DNA of 64,000 bases from Bacteroidales bacterium (GTDB taxonomy: Bacteria > Bacteroidota > Bacteroidia > Bacteroidales > UBA932): the NCBI GenBank assembly GCA_017454335.1, contig JAFTDE010000025.1, positions 1 through 64,000 of the forward strand. The letters run 5' to 3'. Numbering within the stretch: position 1 is the stretch's first letter; each line of letters opens with the position of its first letter. The position numbers were made by a program, and so were the translations under genes. Of the stretch, positions 24,390-32,860 are shown one piece after another. The notes beneath the pieces were generated by a model that searched no databases, was not told the DNA's origin, and worked only from the letters and a program-made list of their open reading frames with translations.

Positions 24390-25400
24390 ATGCAAGATCC
24401 GAAGTTCACCCAGACCATCCTGGATTGGTATGCAGAAAATGCGCGTGACCTCCCCTGGCGGCGCACGAAAGACCCGTATGCCATCTGGATCAGCGAGATC
24501 ATCCTTCAGCAGACCCGGATCGCGCAGGGACGCGCCTACTGGGAACGTTTCATGCAACGCTTCCCGACCGTGGAAGACCTGGCCGAGGCCAGCGAAGACG
24601 AGGTGCTGCGCGCCTGGCAGGGCCTGGGATACTACAGCCGCGCCCGCAACCTGCACGCCGCCGCCCGGCAGATCCAAGCCGCCGGCCGCTTTCCCGACAC
24701 CCTCGAAGGCCTGCGTGCCCTGAAAGGCGTGGGCGACTACACCGCCGCCGCCATCGGATCGATCGCCTTCGGCCTGCACGCAGCGGTCGTGGACGGCAAT
24801 GTGTACCGGGTTCTCGCGCGGTATTACGGACGGGAAGAGCCCGTCGGCACGAATGCAGCGAGAAAAACCTTCACGGAGCTGGCGACGGAGCTGCTGCCGG
24901 AAGGCCAGGCCGGGACTTTCAACCAGGCGATGATGGACTTCGGGGCTCTCCAGTGCATCCCGGCCGCCCCGGACTGCAGCGCCTGTCCCCTCGCGAAGAG
25001 CTGCACCGCCCACAAGGGCGGACGCGTCGCCGGCCTGCCTGTCAAACAGGCGTCCGCAGCCGTCAAGACCCGCTGGTTCTCCTACATCTACCTTCGCTGC
25101 CAGGGCGAAACAGCCATCCGCAAAAGGCCCGCCGGGGACATCTGGCAAGGACTGTGGGAACCGGTCCTGATCGAACGCGGGGCCCCGGACCAGCCCCTGG
25201 ACTGGCCCGCGGACGGGCTGAGACTGCTGCGGCAGGGTGTAAAGCACCAGCTCACCCACCGGACGATCTACGCCGATTTCTACCTGCAGGAAACCAAGGA
25301 CAAGCCAGCACTTCCCGCCGGATACCGGTGGATTCCGGAAAAGGAACTGGAACAGTACGCGAAATCGCGCCTGTTCGAGATCATGCTGGATTCACGCTGA
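24390..25400 (+). CDS. mutY: A/G-specific adenine glycosylase
   Basis: 336 residues from ATG 24390. It removes adenine mispaired with 8-oxoguanine. The catalytic domain shows WISEIILQQTRIAQGRAYW, AWQGLGYYSRARNLH, the helix-hairpin-helix LKGVGDYTAAAIGSIAFG and the catalytic Asp region VVDGNVYRVLARY. The 4Fe-4S cluster ligands are CIPAAPDCSACPLAKSC (C-x6-C-x2-C-x5-C). A C-terminal NUDT1-like domain follows. It ends one base before the stop codon of convergent pheA. Confidence 0.96.
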   Translation: MQDPKFTQTILDWYAENARDLPWRRTKDPYAIWISEIILQQTRIAQGRAYWERFMQRFPTVEDLAEASEDEVLRAWQGLGYYSRARNLHAAARQIQAAGRFPDTLEGLRALKGVGDYTAAAIGSIAFGLHAAVVDGNVYRVLARYYGREEPVGTNAARKTFTELATELLPEGQAGTFNQAMMDFGALQCIPAAPDCSACPLAKSCTAHKGGRVAGLPVKQASAAVKTRWFSYIYLRCQGETAIRKRPAGDIWQGLWEPVLIERGAPDQPLDWPADGLRLLRQGVKHQLTHRTIYADFYLQETKDKPALPAGYRWIPEKELEQYAKSRLFEIMLDSR

Positions 25401-25401
25401 G

Positions 25402-26544
25402 CTACACCACTTCGGAATACGTCCCGAAATACTTGAATTGCATCCCGCTGCCCTCCAGTCCGCTGATCAGGGACGGGAACTTCTCGTCGTACACGGACAT
25501 GTCGATATCGAAGTAGAAGCAGAACTCGAATTCCCGGTTGGGAATCGGGCGGCTCTCCAGTTTCACCAGGTTGGCCCCGCAGGCGTTGAAACGAGACAGG
25601 ATGCCGAACAGGGTGCCGGGCTTGTTCGGCGCCACCATCATGATGCTGGTCCGGTTCGCTCCGGGATAGATCCGGCGCGTCTTGCTGATGCAGATGAAGC
25701 GGGTGATGTTGCTGCCGAAATCCTGCACGTCGGGCGCAAGGATATCCAGCCCGTACAGATTCGCGCAGGTCTGCGAAGAAATGGAAGCGACCGTGCCGGT
25801 GAGGTCTTCCGAAGCGCGGATGGCCCCGACCGCCGTGTTCTCGCAGGGAATGACCTGCACGCCCTTCAGCGACGACAGGAAATGCGAGCACTGCTGGATG
25901 GCCTGGGGATGCGAATAAATCGTCTTCACATTCTCTTTCTTCATGCCGCGGGCACCCAGCAGCTGGTGGTCCACCTTCACCCGGGTGCTGCGTACGATAT
26001 GCACGTCGTATTTCACCAGCAGGTCGTAAATCTCGTTGACGGAACCCGCGGTGGAGTTCTCGATGGGCAGGATGCCGAATTCAGCCATACCCCCCAGCAC
26101 CGTCTTGATAACCCCCTCGAAAGAGCTGTTGAAGAGGATCTCCGGCACCTCGAACAAGCGCTCGGCCGCCATCTGGGAATACGCTCCCTCGCGCCCCTGG
26201 CAGGCAACGACGGCGCGTTTCGGGAACGCAGCCGGGGCCGCCGAAATCAACGACGAGATCTCGCGGTACAGCGCCGAATCCTTCAGCTGGCCCATCGACT
26301 CGTAAGACTTGCTGATATCGAAGATGGAACGGTACAGCGCCCGCCCGAAGGGTTCAAGCTCCGGCGGAAGCGCCTTGGAGACCCGGGTCAGGACCTCCCG
26401 TTCCCGGCCGGAATTGGTCACCGGAATCGCGTGATCCCGCTTGTAGGCGCCGATCTCTCCGACCACGCGCATGCGCTGTTCGAACAACTTGCAGATTTCG
26501 TCATCGATCGTGTCGATCTGCTGACGGAATTCGGATAATTCCAT
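25402..26544 (-). CDS. pheA: Chorismate mutase-prephenate dehydratase
   Basis: 380 residues from ATG 26544. An N-terminal AroQ chorismate mutase ([32 protein letters not shown]; residues 1-85) is joined to a prephenate dehydratase ([37 protein letters not shown]) and a C-terminal ACT domain with the Phe-binding ESRP motif (LVKLESRP). The two activities convert chorismate to phenylpyruvate for phenylalanine. It lies 4 bases after tyrA. Upstream codons in this frame are not conserved. Confidence 0.94.
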   Translation of the reverse strand: MELSEFRQQIDTIDDEICKLFEQRMRVVGEIGAYKRDHAIPVTNSGREREVLTRVSKALPPELEPFGRALYRSIFDISKSYESMGQLKDSALYREISSLISAAPAAFPKRAVVACQGREGAYSQMAAERLFEVPEILFNSSFEGVIKTVLGGMAEFGILPIENSTAGSVNEIYDLLVKYDVHIVRSTRVKVDHQLLGARGMKKENVKTIYSHPQAIQQCSHFLSSLKGVQVIPCENTAVGAIRASEDLTGTVASISSQTCANLYGLDILAPDVQDFGSNITRFICISKTRRIYPGANRTSIMMVAPNKPGTLFGILSRFNACGANLVKLESRPIPNREFEFCFYFDIDMSVYDEKFPSLISGLEGSGMQFKYFGTYSEVV

Positions 26545-26548
26545 GGGC

Positions 26549-27391
26549 TTATGCTTTTTCGGATTTTTCTTTTGCGATGCGTCCCTCGCGCAGGATGCGT
26601 TCCAGGGTCTCGGCGTCCCGGGCCCGGATGGCGGCGGCGTATTCCTGCAGGTTCGCAACGATCGTGTCGATCTCTTCCGCGAGGAAATCCCCGTTTTCCA
26701 GGAACAGTTCCGTCCACATCCGCTCGTTCAGCCAGGCCACCCGGGTCATATCCCGGAAGCTCCCGGCACTGAATCCCCGGTGCTGGACGGCACGCGGGCT
26801 CTTGACATAGGCGTTGGAAACGACGTGCGCCAGCTGGGACGTGAATGCGATCATGCGATCGTGCTCTTCCGCCGTGGCGAAGACCAGCTGTCCCAGCCCC
26901 ATCGGAGCCAGCAGGAGCTTGATCTTCCCGTACAGGTCGGGATCGTCGAAGCGCGGCGGTACAATGACCATCGGAGCCCCCTGGAAGAGGTCCGCACGGG
27001 CGTTCTTGTACCCCGACAGGTGCGTCCCGGCCATCGGGTGGCCACCGACATAGCAGTACCCGTGAGCGCGCGCAAGCGCAAATCCGCATGCGCAGACGAC
27101 ACGTTTGGTTCCGCAGTCGTCCATCAGCAGGGTATGCGCATCGATCCGGGCCGCATGGTCCCGCATCCAGGCGCATGCCGCCTCCGGAGGCACAGCCAGG
27201 TGGATGATGTCGCACAGGGGCGTCGTCTCCGGCGTGAGTTCCCCGTCCAGCATCCCGTCCAGTTCGGCGAAACGCGTAACGGAGTCGCTCAGGTCGTATC
27301 CATAGACCGTCCATCCGGCGGCCTTGTAGGCCTTGACCAGCGAACCGCCGATCAGGCCCAGCCCGACGACCCCGACCGTACCCGCGCTCAT
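26549..27391 (-). CDS. tyrA: Prephenate dehydrogenase
   Basis: 280 residues from ATG 27391. It oxidises prephenate to 4-hydroxyphenylpyruvate for tyrosine, with the NAD-binding [20 protein letters not shown] at the N-terminus and the catalytic [18 protein letters not shown] (conserved His) and [14 protein letters not shown]. No ACT domain, so feedback control is likely absent or exerted elsewhere. The ATG overlaps the aroF stop (ATGA). Confidence 0.94.
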   Translation of the reverse strand: MSAGTVGVVGLGLIGGSLVKAYKAAGWTVYGYDLSDSVTRFAELDGMLDGELTPETTPLCDIIHLAVPPEAACAWMRDHAARIDAHTLLMDDCGTKRVVCACGFALARAHGYCYVGGHPMAGTHLSGYKNARADLFQGAPMVIVPPRFDDPDLYGKIKLLLAPMGLGQLVFATAEEHDRMIAFTSQLAHVVSNAYVKSPRAVQHRGFSAGSFRDMTRVAWLNERMWTELFLENGDFLAEEIDTIVANLQEYAAAIRARDAETLERILREGRIAKEKSEKA

Positions 27392-28401
27392 AAGGCGGCC
27401 TGCAGGGTTTGGATCTGGCGGGCGAGCGCGTCGAACTGCTCGGGCGTCAGGGACTGCGGACCGTCGCACAGCGCGTGCGCGGGATCGTTGTGGACCTCGA
27501 TGATCAGCCCGTCCGTGCCCGCCGCAACGGCGGCCAGCGACATCCTCGGAACGAGGCGGGACTTGCCCGTCGCATGGCTGGGATCCACGATGATCGGCAG
27601 GTGCGAGAGCTCCTTGACCAGCGGCACGGCCGCCAGGTCCAGCACGTTGCGCGTATAGGAATCGTAGCTGCGGATGCCCCGCTCGCACAGGATGATGTTC
27701 TCATTGCCGCGCGACATGATGTACTCGGCGCTCATCAGCCACTCCTTGATGGTGCTCGACAGGCCCCGTTTCAGCAGGATGGGCTTGTGCAGGCTTCCGA
27801 GTTCCTTCAGCAGCTCGAAGTTCTGCATGTTCCGGGCGCCGACCTGGATCAGGTCCACATGCTCGGCGAACTCGTCCAGGTACTTGTCGCTCATGATTTC
27901 CGTGACGATCGGCAGGCCGGTCTCCTCGCGTGCCTTGATCAGCAGGCGGAGTCCGTCCAGGCCCAGGCCCTGGAAGTCATAGGGCGAAGTCCGGGGCTTG
28001 AAGGCGCCGCCGCGCAGCAGTTTCGCTCCGGAAGCCTTGACCCGCTGCGCGACCCCGATGATCTGCGCTTCGGATTCGACCGAACAGGGGCCGGCGATGA
28101 TGGCGAAATGCCCGCCGCCGATCTGGACGGCGTTCTCGCCCGCACCCACCGTCACCACGGTGTCCAGGGGATGGAAACGCCGGTTGGCGCACTTGAACGG
28201 CTCGGAAATGCGGGTCACGTTCTCGATGATGTCCAGGCCCGTCAGCAGGTCGGGATCGATCCGGCTGGTGTCGCCGATCAGGCCGATGATGGTCTGGAAC
28301 TGGCCCTCGGACACGTGGACACCCACGCCCTGGTCCTTCAGCCACTTGATCAGGTTATTCTTCTGCGCCTCGGTTACGCCGGGCTTCAAAACGGCAATCA
28401 T
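27388..28401 (-). CDS. aroF: DAHP synthase
   Basis: 337 residues. The first 70 residues are the ferredoxin-like regulatory domain of Thermotoga-type enzymes ([20 protein letters not shown]), followed by the catalytic barrel: [73 protein letters not shown] and [12 protein letters not shown]. It makes the first committed intermediate of aromatic amino acids from phosphoenolpyruvate and erythrose 4-phosphate. The fused domain usually binds Tyr or Phe, so it should be feedback-controlled. It is between a CobW GTPase and tyrA. Confidence 0.95.
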   Translation of the reverse strand: MIAVLKPGVTEAQKNNLIKWLKDQGVGVHVSEGQFQTIIGLIGDTSRIDPDLLTGLDIIENVTRISEPFKCANRRFHPLDTVVTVGAGENAVQIGGGHFAIIAGPCSVESEAQIIGVAQRVKASGAKLLRGGAFKPRTSPYDFQGLGLDGLRLLIKAREETGLPIVTEIMSDKYLDEFAEHVDLIQVGARNMQNFELLKELGSLHKPILLKRGLSSTIKEWLMSAEYIMSRGNENIILCERGIRSYDSYTRNVLDLAAVPLVKELSHLPIIVDPSHATGKSRLVPRMSLAAVAAGTDGLIIEVHNDPAHALCDGPQSLTPEQFDALARQIQTLQAAL

Positions 28402-28416
28402 ATCGTATAGTTGGTT

Positions 28417-29601
28417 TTATTCAAACAGGCAGTCGTCCAGGGCCTTCTGCAGGAATTCCTTGTCCAGATGCTGGCCGATGAAGACCAGCTTCTGCATCCG
28501 GTCCCCGTACATGGGATCCCACTGCGCCTTCAGGTCCGGCTCGACGGCCAACCTGTACTGCAGCTCGTCCTCGGGCATCGTGGCGAACCACAGGCCCACG
28601 TTCTTCAGCGAGAACTGGCGGCCGGCCTGCTCGAAGAGGTAACAGGTATCGAACTCCTCGCTAAAATAGCAGATACCCTTGGCCCGGATGATGTTCTTGG
28701 GCCAGAGTTTGGCGACGAAACGGTCGAAACTGTTCAGGTCGAAGGGACGCCGGGCGCGGTACACGAAGGTTCCGATGCCGTATTCCTCGGCCTCCCCTTC
28801 CTCGTGGTCATGGTGGTGATGATGGTGCCCCTCGTGATCGTGATCGTCGTCGTGGTGCTCCGCACGGTCCTCGACCTCGCGGATCCAGGTGGCCGATCCC
28901 ATCACGTCGTCGAAGTTGAACATTCCGGTCCCGAGGATGCGGTCCAGTTCGACGTCGCCGTAGTCGCAGGGGATGATCTTCGCCTGCGGCTGGAGGGCGC
29001 GGATGATGGACTGGATGCGTTCCAGCTCCTCCGGGCTGACCTCGGACGCCTTGTTCAGCAGGATGATGTTGCAGAATTCGATCTGCTGGATCAGCAGGTT
29101 CTCGATGTCATCCTCCTCGATGTCCTTGCGCTTGAGCGCGTCGCCGCAGTGGAATTCGCTCTGCATGCGCATGGCGTCCACCACCGTCACGATGCAGTCC
29201 AGTACCGGGAAGCAGTCCGTTCCCGGCGCGGCGCCGACCAGCGTCGGGATGGAGCAGATGGTCTGGGCGATCGGCTCCGGTTCGCAGATGCCGCTGGCCT
29301 CGATGACGATGTAGTCGAAGCGGCTGCGGTCCGAAATCTCGCGCAGCTGCTCGATCAGGTCGGTCTTGAGGGTACAGCAGATGCATCCGTTCTGCAGGGC
29401 CACCAAACTGTCGTCCCGCTTGCCCACGACCCCGCCCTGCTGGATCAGGTCGGCATCGATGTTCACTTCGCCGATATCATTGACTATCACGGCGAAACGT
29501 ATTCCTTTCCGGTTGTTCAGGATGCGGTTGACAAGGGTGGTTTTACCGCTGCCGAGGTATCCGGTCAGCAGCAATACGGGTATTTCAGTAGGACTCTGCA
29601 T
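28417..29601 (-). CDS. CobW/COG0523 GTPase metallochaperone
   Basis: 394 residues. The Walker A LLTGYLGSGKTTLV, the metal-binding NGCICCTL (C-x-C-C), the Asp in IVTVVDAM and NKASEVS mark a COG0523 protein. A His/Asp-rich loop (about 17 His/Asp/Glu between residues 250 and 275) and a CobW C-terminal domain follow. Such proteins hand zinc or cobalt to client enzymes. It leads the aroF-tyrA-pheA run with a 15-base gap; a metal-dependent step in the shikimate path (DAHP synthase needs a divalent metal) could be the client, which is inference. Confidence 0.9.
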   Translation of the reverse strand: MQSPTEIPVLLLTGYLGSGKTTLVNRILNNRKGIRFAVIVNDIGEVNIDADLIQQGGVVGKRDDSLVALQNGCICCTLKTDLIEQLREISDRSRFDYIVIEASGICEPEPIAQTICSIPTLVGAAPGTDCFPVLDCIVTVVDAMRMQSEFHCGDALKRKDIEEDDIENLLIQQIEFCNIILLNKASEVSPEELERIQSIIRALQPQAKIIPCDYGDVELDRILGTGMFNFDDVMGSATWIREVEDRAEHHDDDHDHEGHHHHHHDHEEGEAEEYGIGTFVYRARRPFDLNSFDRFVAKLWPKNIIRAKGICYFSEEFDTCYLFEQAGRQFSLKNVGLWFATMPEDELQYRLAVEPDLKAQWDPMYGDRMQKLVFIGQHLDKEFLQKALDDCLFE

Positions 29602-29625
29602 AATTCACACGCGCTAACTAACGCA

Positions 29626-29633
29626 CAAAGATA
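29626..29633 (-). promoter_or_regulatory. -7 element TATCTTTG of the cobW-aroF-tyrA-pheA run
   Basis: TATCTTTG on the minus strand, 24 bases before the ATG of the CobW gene and 7 bases before the AddA-like stop codon would be reached from the other side. Confidence 0.6.
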
Positions 29634-29649
29634 ACAAAAAAAGCGTTCG

Positions 29650-32600
29650 TCAGTCCTCCGCCGGGACGATCTCTCCGCTTTCGACGTACCAGAGGAAAGC
29701 GCGGACGTTCCGGTACCCGAGGGCCCGGTACAGCGCGGCGTAGCGGCCGATCTGCCGGAGATACTTCTCCTCCTTCGCCCCGAACTTGTAGTCGATGATT
29801 TCGACCCCGTCGCCGCGCAGGATCACCCGGTCCGGACGGTAAGCCTCGGATTTCCCGTGCGCGGGGACCAGGATCTCGCGTTCGTCCAGGATGCAGCTTC
29901 GCGGCGCAGAGAACCAGCCGCGGTCCGCCACGCGGGCGATGGCATCGGCGAGGAACTGCTCTTCCCGGCCGGCCTCCGATGCGGACAGCAGTCCGCCAGC
30001 CACGGCCTGCCGCACCGAAGCGGCCAGGTCCGCCGGCGCGAACACCGTCTCCAGGATCTTGTGCAGCACAGAACCGCGCCGGCGGGGCGAAGCATGCAGG
30101 TTCTCCGCTGCAAAAAAGTCCGGATAGTCCGTGCGGATGCGCACCGCACTGCGGGCTGTATCCATCTGCTGATCAGGCATATACTGCAGAATACGCTGCT
30201 CTATGGGCAGGGCGTCATCCCCGCCCCGGGCCCGTCGGAGCGCCTTGCGGCAGGGCTCTCCCAGCATGAAATGCGCGGCCGCGGTGTTTTCCTCCCTCTC
30301 GTCCGGAGCGGGATCCGGCTCCGCTTCCTCGTCAAGCAGCCGGAAGCCGTCCGGGCCGCTGAACTCCGGCAGGAAGTAATTCAGCGCGGCGCCGACCCCG
30401 ATGAAAGACGGCCACTCCCCGCCCGGGACGAAGTCGTCCGCCTTCTTCACCAGGGGCGTGATGATGTGCATCGCCTCGGAGGCGCGCGTCATCGCCACGT
30501 ACCAGACATTCATCTCGTCCACATACTGCATGCGCAGTTCGCGCAGGTAATTCTCCCGGAACAGCGTCTGCCGCGAGCCTTCGCCCAGCGTGGTGTAATA
30601 CATCGCCTTCTCGGTGCCGGCGAGCGGCGTTCCATCCAGGTCCGGATACTCCCAGAAACGGCTGCCGGGGAGGATGTAGCTGTATTTGGTCGGCAGCGGG
30701 ACCACGACATACGGGTAGTCCAGGCCCTTGACCTTGTGGATGGTGATGACGGTAACGGCGTCGCTCCCCTCCGGCGAGGAAATGCTGCGGGCCATCCCCT
30801 CCTCCTGCCAGAACTGCAGGAAGGCATGCAGCGAATTGCCGTTGCGCGCGACGAAATCCCGCAGCAGGTCCAGGAAGGCCAGCACGTACAAGGTATCCGC
30901 ATTGACCTGGTCGGCGGGCATCTGACGCAGCAGCGCCTCCGCGAGATCGGAGAGGGACTGGCAGCTGCGCAGCGCCTCTTCGTCGAATTCCCCGGCGTAA
31001 TAGCCGTTCACCGTATCGGACGGGTCGTCGAGGCGGAAGAGCTCGGAGACCAGCATCCGCACCGTCCGTCCCGAACAGATTTTCAGCGAGTCGTTCGTGA
31101 TGACGTTGACGCCCCGTGCGATCAGGCGCGTCGCGACGGTCTCGCCCACGGCGTGCGTGCGCACGATGACGGCGACGTCCCGCCAGGCGAAACCCCGCTC
31201 GCGGGCCTCCAGGACGGCTTCCACCGTGCGGTCGTAGAGCTCGTCGTTCGCGCAGAGCGTGACCTCCACGCAGCCAGGGACCCCGATCCGGTCGTGGCTG
31301 CGCTGCTCTACGTCGCGGTAAATGCCGCTCAGGGACTTGGAGGGAAGTTCCCGGGATTCACGGCTGTCCCGCAGGTTTTCGCGCAGCTGGACGTCCATCT
31401 TCGCGGCCAAAGTGCGGAAGAAACTGTTGTTGAAACGGACAATTTCGGGGGCGCTGCGCCAGTTGTCCTCCAGGGGCGTTTCCACGGGGTTGCGCAGCTC
31501 CGCCGCGACCCGCGATTCCAGGATGTCCCAGTCCGCGCTGCGCCAGCGGTAGATGCTCTGCTTGACATCCCCGACGACCAGGTTGGCCATGCCCTCGGCG
31601 ATGCTGTTCGCCAGCAGCGGCCGCAGGTTCTCCCACTGCATCGTCGAGGTGTCCTGGAACTCGTCCAGCAGGAAATGCCGGTAGCGCACGCCCGTCTTCT
31701 CATAGATGAATGGTGCGTCCGAGCCCGCGATGATATTCTTCAGGATGCTGTTCGTATCTTCGATGCCCAGCACGTTCTTCTCCTTCAGCAGGGCCTGGAA
31801 GGTGCGGTCCAGCGTGTCCGCCACATGGAAGACGGCGATCCGGCCGCGCAGGATCTCCGCCGTGCGGCGCAGGACGTACGGTTCGTGCAGGAAGGCGTCC
31901 ATCTCCACGCAGCGCTCGCGCACCGCGTCGTAATCCGCCTGTCCCAGGCGTTTCTGCGCCTCCTTGGAAAATGCGTTCCGCCCGTCTTCCAGCGCGCTGC
32001 TCCAGGTCTTGAGGTTCTTCAGGTCCAGCTTGTCGCCGGGACGGTAACGGGCGAACTTCGCGACGGTGGAGTCGATCTTGGTCTTGCCGTATCCGGCCAG
32101 GAACTCCTGCAGTTCCTGGGCTTTCTGCCGGAAAGGGACGTCGAAATCCCGGATGATCCCGGCGCAGATCTCCCGGAGTTTCCGCAGGTTCCCCTCGGAA
32201 AAAGCCGCATCCCGGTCCATGCCGATCGCCTGGGCTTTCTGCTGGTAATCCTCGGAAAGGTAGCCGCGGGCAAAGGCCTTCAGGTTGCGTTCCAGCCGGT
32301 ATCCGTCCCCGGAGCGTATGTCCTCCAGCGAGCTGTCGGACAGCCACTTGCGCAGGGCGTCATCGCCGTCGGACAGCGAATCCAGCACACGGTCCACGGC
32401 CTCGTCCACCAGCGAATCACGGTCCAGGTCGATCTGGTACTCGCTAAACTGCCCGGCCTCCCGGGCGAAGGCGCGCAGCACCCGCTGGAAGAAGCGGTCG
32501 ATCGTGCTGACGGAGAAGGACCCGTAGTCCTCCAGGATCTCGCCCAGGGACTTGCGTGCGACCGCCTGCAGTTCCCGGACGGATCCGAATCCGCATTCCG

Positions 32601-32859
32601 CCAGCAGATAGTCGCGGTAGTCGGACTTTTCCGGACGGGAGGCGAGGATGTCCAGTTCCCCGATGATACGGCGCTTCATCTCGTCCGTCGCGCGGTTGGT
32701 GAAGGTCAGGGCCAGGATGCCCCGGTAGGCACGCGGCTCGGTCCTGCCGTCCAGGAGCAGCAGACGGATGTACTCCCGGGCCAGGGAATAGGTCTTGCCC
32801 GATCCCGCCGAAGCCTTCAGGATCTTCACGCCACCGCCGGTCATCGCATCTTCACCCAT
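29650..32859 (-). CDS. AddA-like helicase-nuclease
   Basis: 1069 residues from ATG 32859. UvrD/RecB-type helicase: Walker A ILKASAGSGKTYSL (residues 13-26), ALTFTNRATDEMK, LLDEFQDTSTMQWEN, a motif IV region with GDVKQSIYRWRSAD and TIHKVKGLDYPYVVVPL. The C-terminus has a RecB-type nuclease (VEIIDYKFGAKEEKYLRQ). With the AddB-like partner it resects double-strand breaks and should recognise a Chi-like site. It starts one base after the AddB stop, so the two are coupled. A second in-frame ATG lies five codons in. Confidence 0.92.
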   Translation of the reverse strand: MGEDAMTGGGVKILKASAGSGKTYSLAREYIRLLLLDGRTEPRAYRGILALTFTNRATDEMKRRIIGELDILASRPEKSDYRDYLLAECGFGSVRELQAVARKSLGEILEDYGSFSVSTIDRFFQRVLRAFAREAGQFSEYQIDLDRDSLVDEAVDRVLDSLSDGDDALRKWLSDSSLEDIRSGDGYRLERNLKAFARGYLSEDYQQKAQAIGMDRDAAFSEGNLRKLREICAGIIRDFDVPFRQKAQELQEFLAGYGKTKIDSTVAKFARYRPGDKLDLKNLKTWSSALEDGRNAFSKEAQKRLGQADYDAVRERCVEMDAFLHEPYVLRRTAEILRGRIAVFHVADTLDRTFQALLKEKNVLGIEDTNSILKNIIAGSDAPFIYEKTGVRYRHFLLDEFQDTSTMQWENLRPLLANSIAEGMANLVVGDVKQSIYRWRSADWDILESRVAAELRNPVETPLEDNWRSAPEIVRFNNSFFRTLAAKMDVQLRENLRDSRESRELPSKSLSGIYRDVEQRSHDRIGVPGCVEVTLCANDELYDRTVEAVLEARERGFAWRDVAVIVRTHAVGETVATRLIARGVNVITNDSLKICSGRTVRMLVSELFRLDDPSDTVNGYYAGEFDEEALRSCQSLSDLAEALLRQMPADQVNADTLYVLAFLDLLRDFVARNGNSLHAFLQFWQEEGMARSISSPEGSDAVTVITIHKVKGLDYPYVVVPLPTKYSYILPGSRFWEYPDLDGTPLAGTEKAMYYTTLGEGSRQTLFRENYLRELRMQYVDEMNVWYVAMTRASEAMHIITPLVKKADDFVPGGEWPSFIGVGAALNYFLPEFSGPDGFRLLDEEAEPDPAPDEREENTAAAHFMLGEPCRKALRRARGGDDALPIEQRILQYMPDQQMDTARSAVRIRTDYPDFFAAENLHASPRRRGSVLHKILETVFAPADLAASVRQAVAGGLLSASEAGREEQFLADAIARVADRGWFSAPRSCILDEREILVPAHGKSEAYRPDRVILRGDGVEIIDYKFGAKEEKYLRQIGRYAALYRALGYRNVRAFLWYVESGEIVPAED

Positions 32860-32860
32860 A